This document shows, one piece after another, positions 63,995 to 64,000 of a stretch of 64,000 bases of DNA (positions are counted from its first letter, which is position 1; every line of letters starts with the position of its first letter). The translations under genes and the position numbers were made by a program. The notes under the pieces were generated by a model, which did not search any database, was not told where the DNA came from, and saw only the letters and a program-made list of their open reading frames with translations. Source of the DNA: Aliirhizobium wenxiniae. GTDB taxonomy: Bacteria > Pseudomonadota > Alphaproteobacteria > Rhizobiales > Rhizobiaceae. The stretch spans positions 248,001-312,000 of the forward strand of contig NZ_JAEUAN010000002.1 of the NCBI RefSeq assembly GCF_019511445.1. The letters are read 5' to 3'.

Positions 63995-64000
63995 CCCTTT

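Overview
The window is chromosomal or chromid-like DNA of an alphaproteobacterium of the Rhizobiaceae (Rhizobium/Neorhizobium/Agrobacterium/Sinorhizobium type). This rests on high-GC coding DNA with the matching codon use, an exoHKLAMONP succinoglycan block in Sinorhizobium order, tripartite tricarboxylate and glucose-type ABC importers, a DctB/DctD-like pair, and many small rhizobial stress proteins. The species cannot be fixed from the sequence alone. No tRNA, rRNA, CRISPR array, prophage or transposase gene was seen.

Layout. 1-1576: end of a sulfurtransferase gene and a MetQ/NlpA-type binding protein. 1673-5543: a FabMG-like enoyl-ACP reductase and the PQQ glucose dehydrogenase Gcd, both leftward. 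5658-9755: a stress block with a glutathione transferase, an ECF sigma gene co-oriented with sodC, a NepR-like anti-sigma, a DUF892 ferritin-like protein and several small proteins. 10101-15001: glycogen synthase GlgA, a monooxygenase-fold membrane protein, a BrnT/BrnA toxin-antitoxin pair and debranching enzyme GlgX. 15090-20066: more small stress proteins including a 25-residue membrane peptide, a PfpI/DJ-1 protein, topoisomerase IB and an HWE-type histidine kinase. 20313-26048: a GtsABC-MalK-like sugar importer with a divergent LacI regulator. 26641-33544: tctCBA with a sigma-54 two-component system. 33779-38873: DUF4126 protein, FAD disulfide oxidoreductase, asparagine synthetase and a family 2 glycosyltransferase. 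39125-44383: a second stress block with a DUF892 protein, small proteins, and a phospholipase D / YbhN-like / YbhP-like group like the E. coli ybhP-clsB-ybhN locus. 44474-54286: regulators, two aminotransferases, an esterase, RidA, DUF763 and a sulfite-oxidase-like protein. 54499-64000: exoP, N, O, M, A, L, K, H, all leftward.

The most striking result is a set of about fifteen intergenic matches to the alphaproteobacterial general stress response (EcfG/RpoE2) promoter, GGAAC-N18/19-TT. They cluster in 5.6-9.4 kb, 15.1-18.3 kb and 39.9-48.0 kb and sit at sensible distances upstream of genes. Three are inverted repeats (GGAAC...GTTCC) that could act as promoters in both directions. The set includes the ECF sigma gene itself, the divergent 68-residue protein, both DUF892 proteins, topoisomerase IB, the phospholipase D group, a 25-residue membrane peptide and an otherwise unannotatable 70-residue ORF. 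These sites suggest a locally concentrated general-stress regulon with its own sigma and anti-sigma factors. The promoters are read directly from the sequence; the regulon is an inference.

Two unrelated importers (gts-like and tct) both carry a block of strong palindromic repeats directly after the binding-protein gene and before the membrane-protein gene. This layout is expected to protect the binding-protein part of the message. A 117-119 bp palindromic element occurs twice (30215 and 54321).
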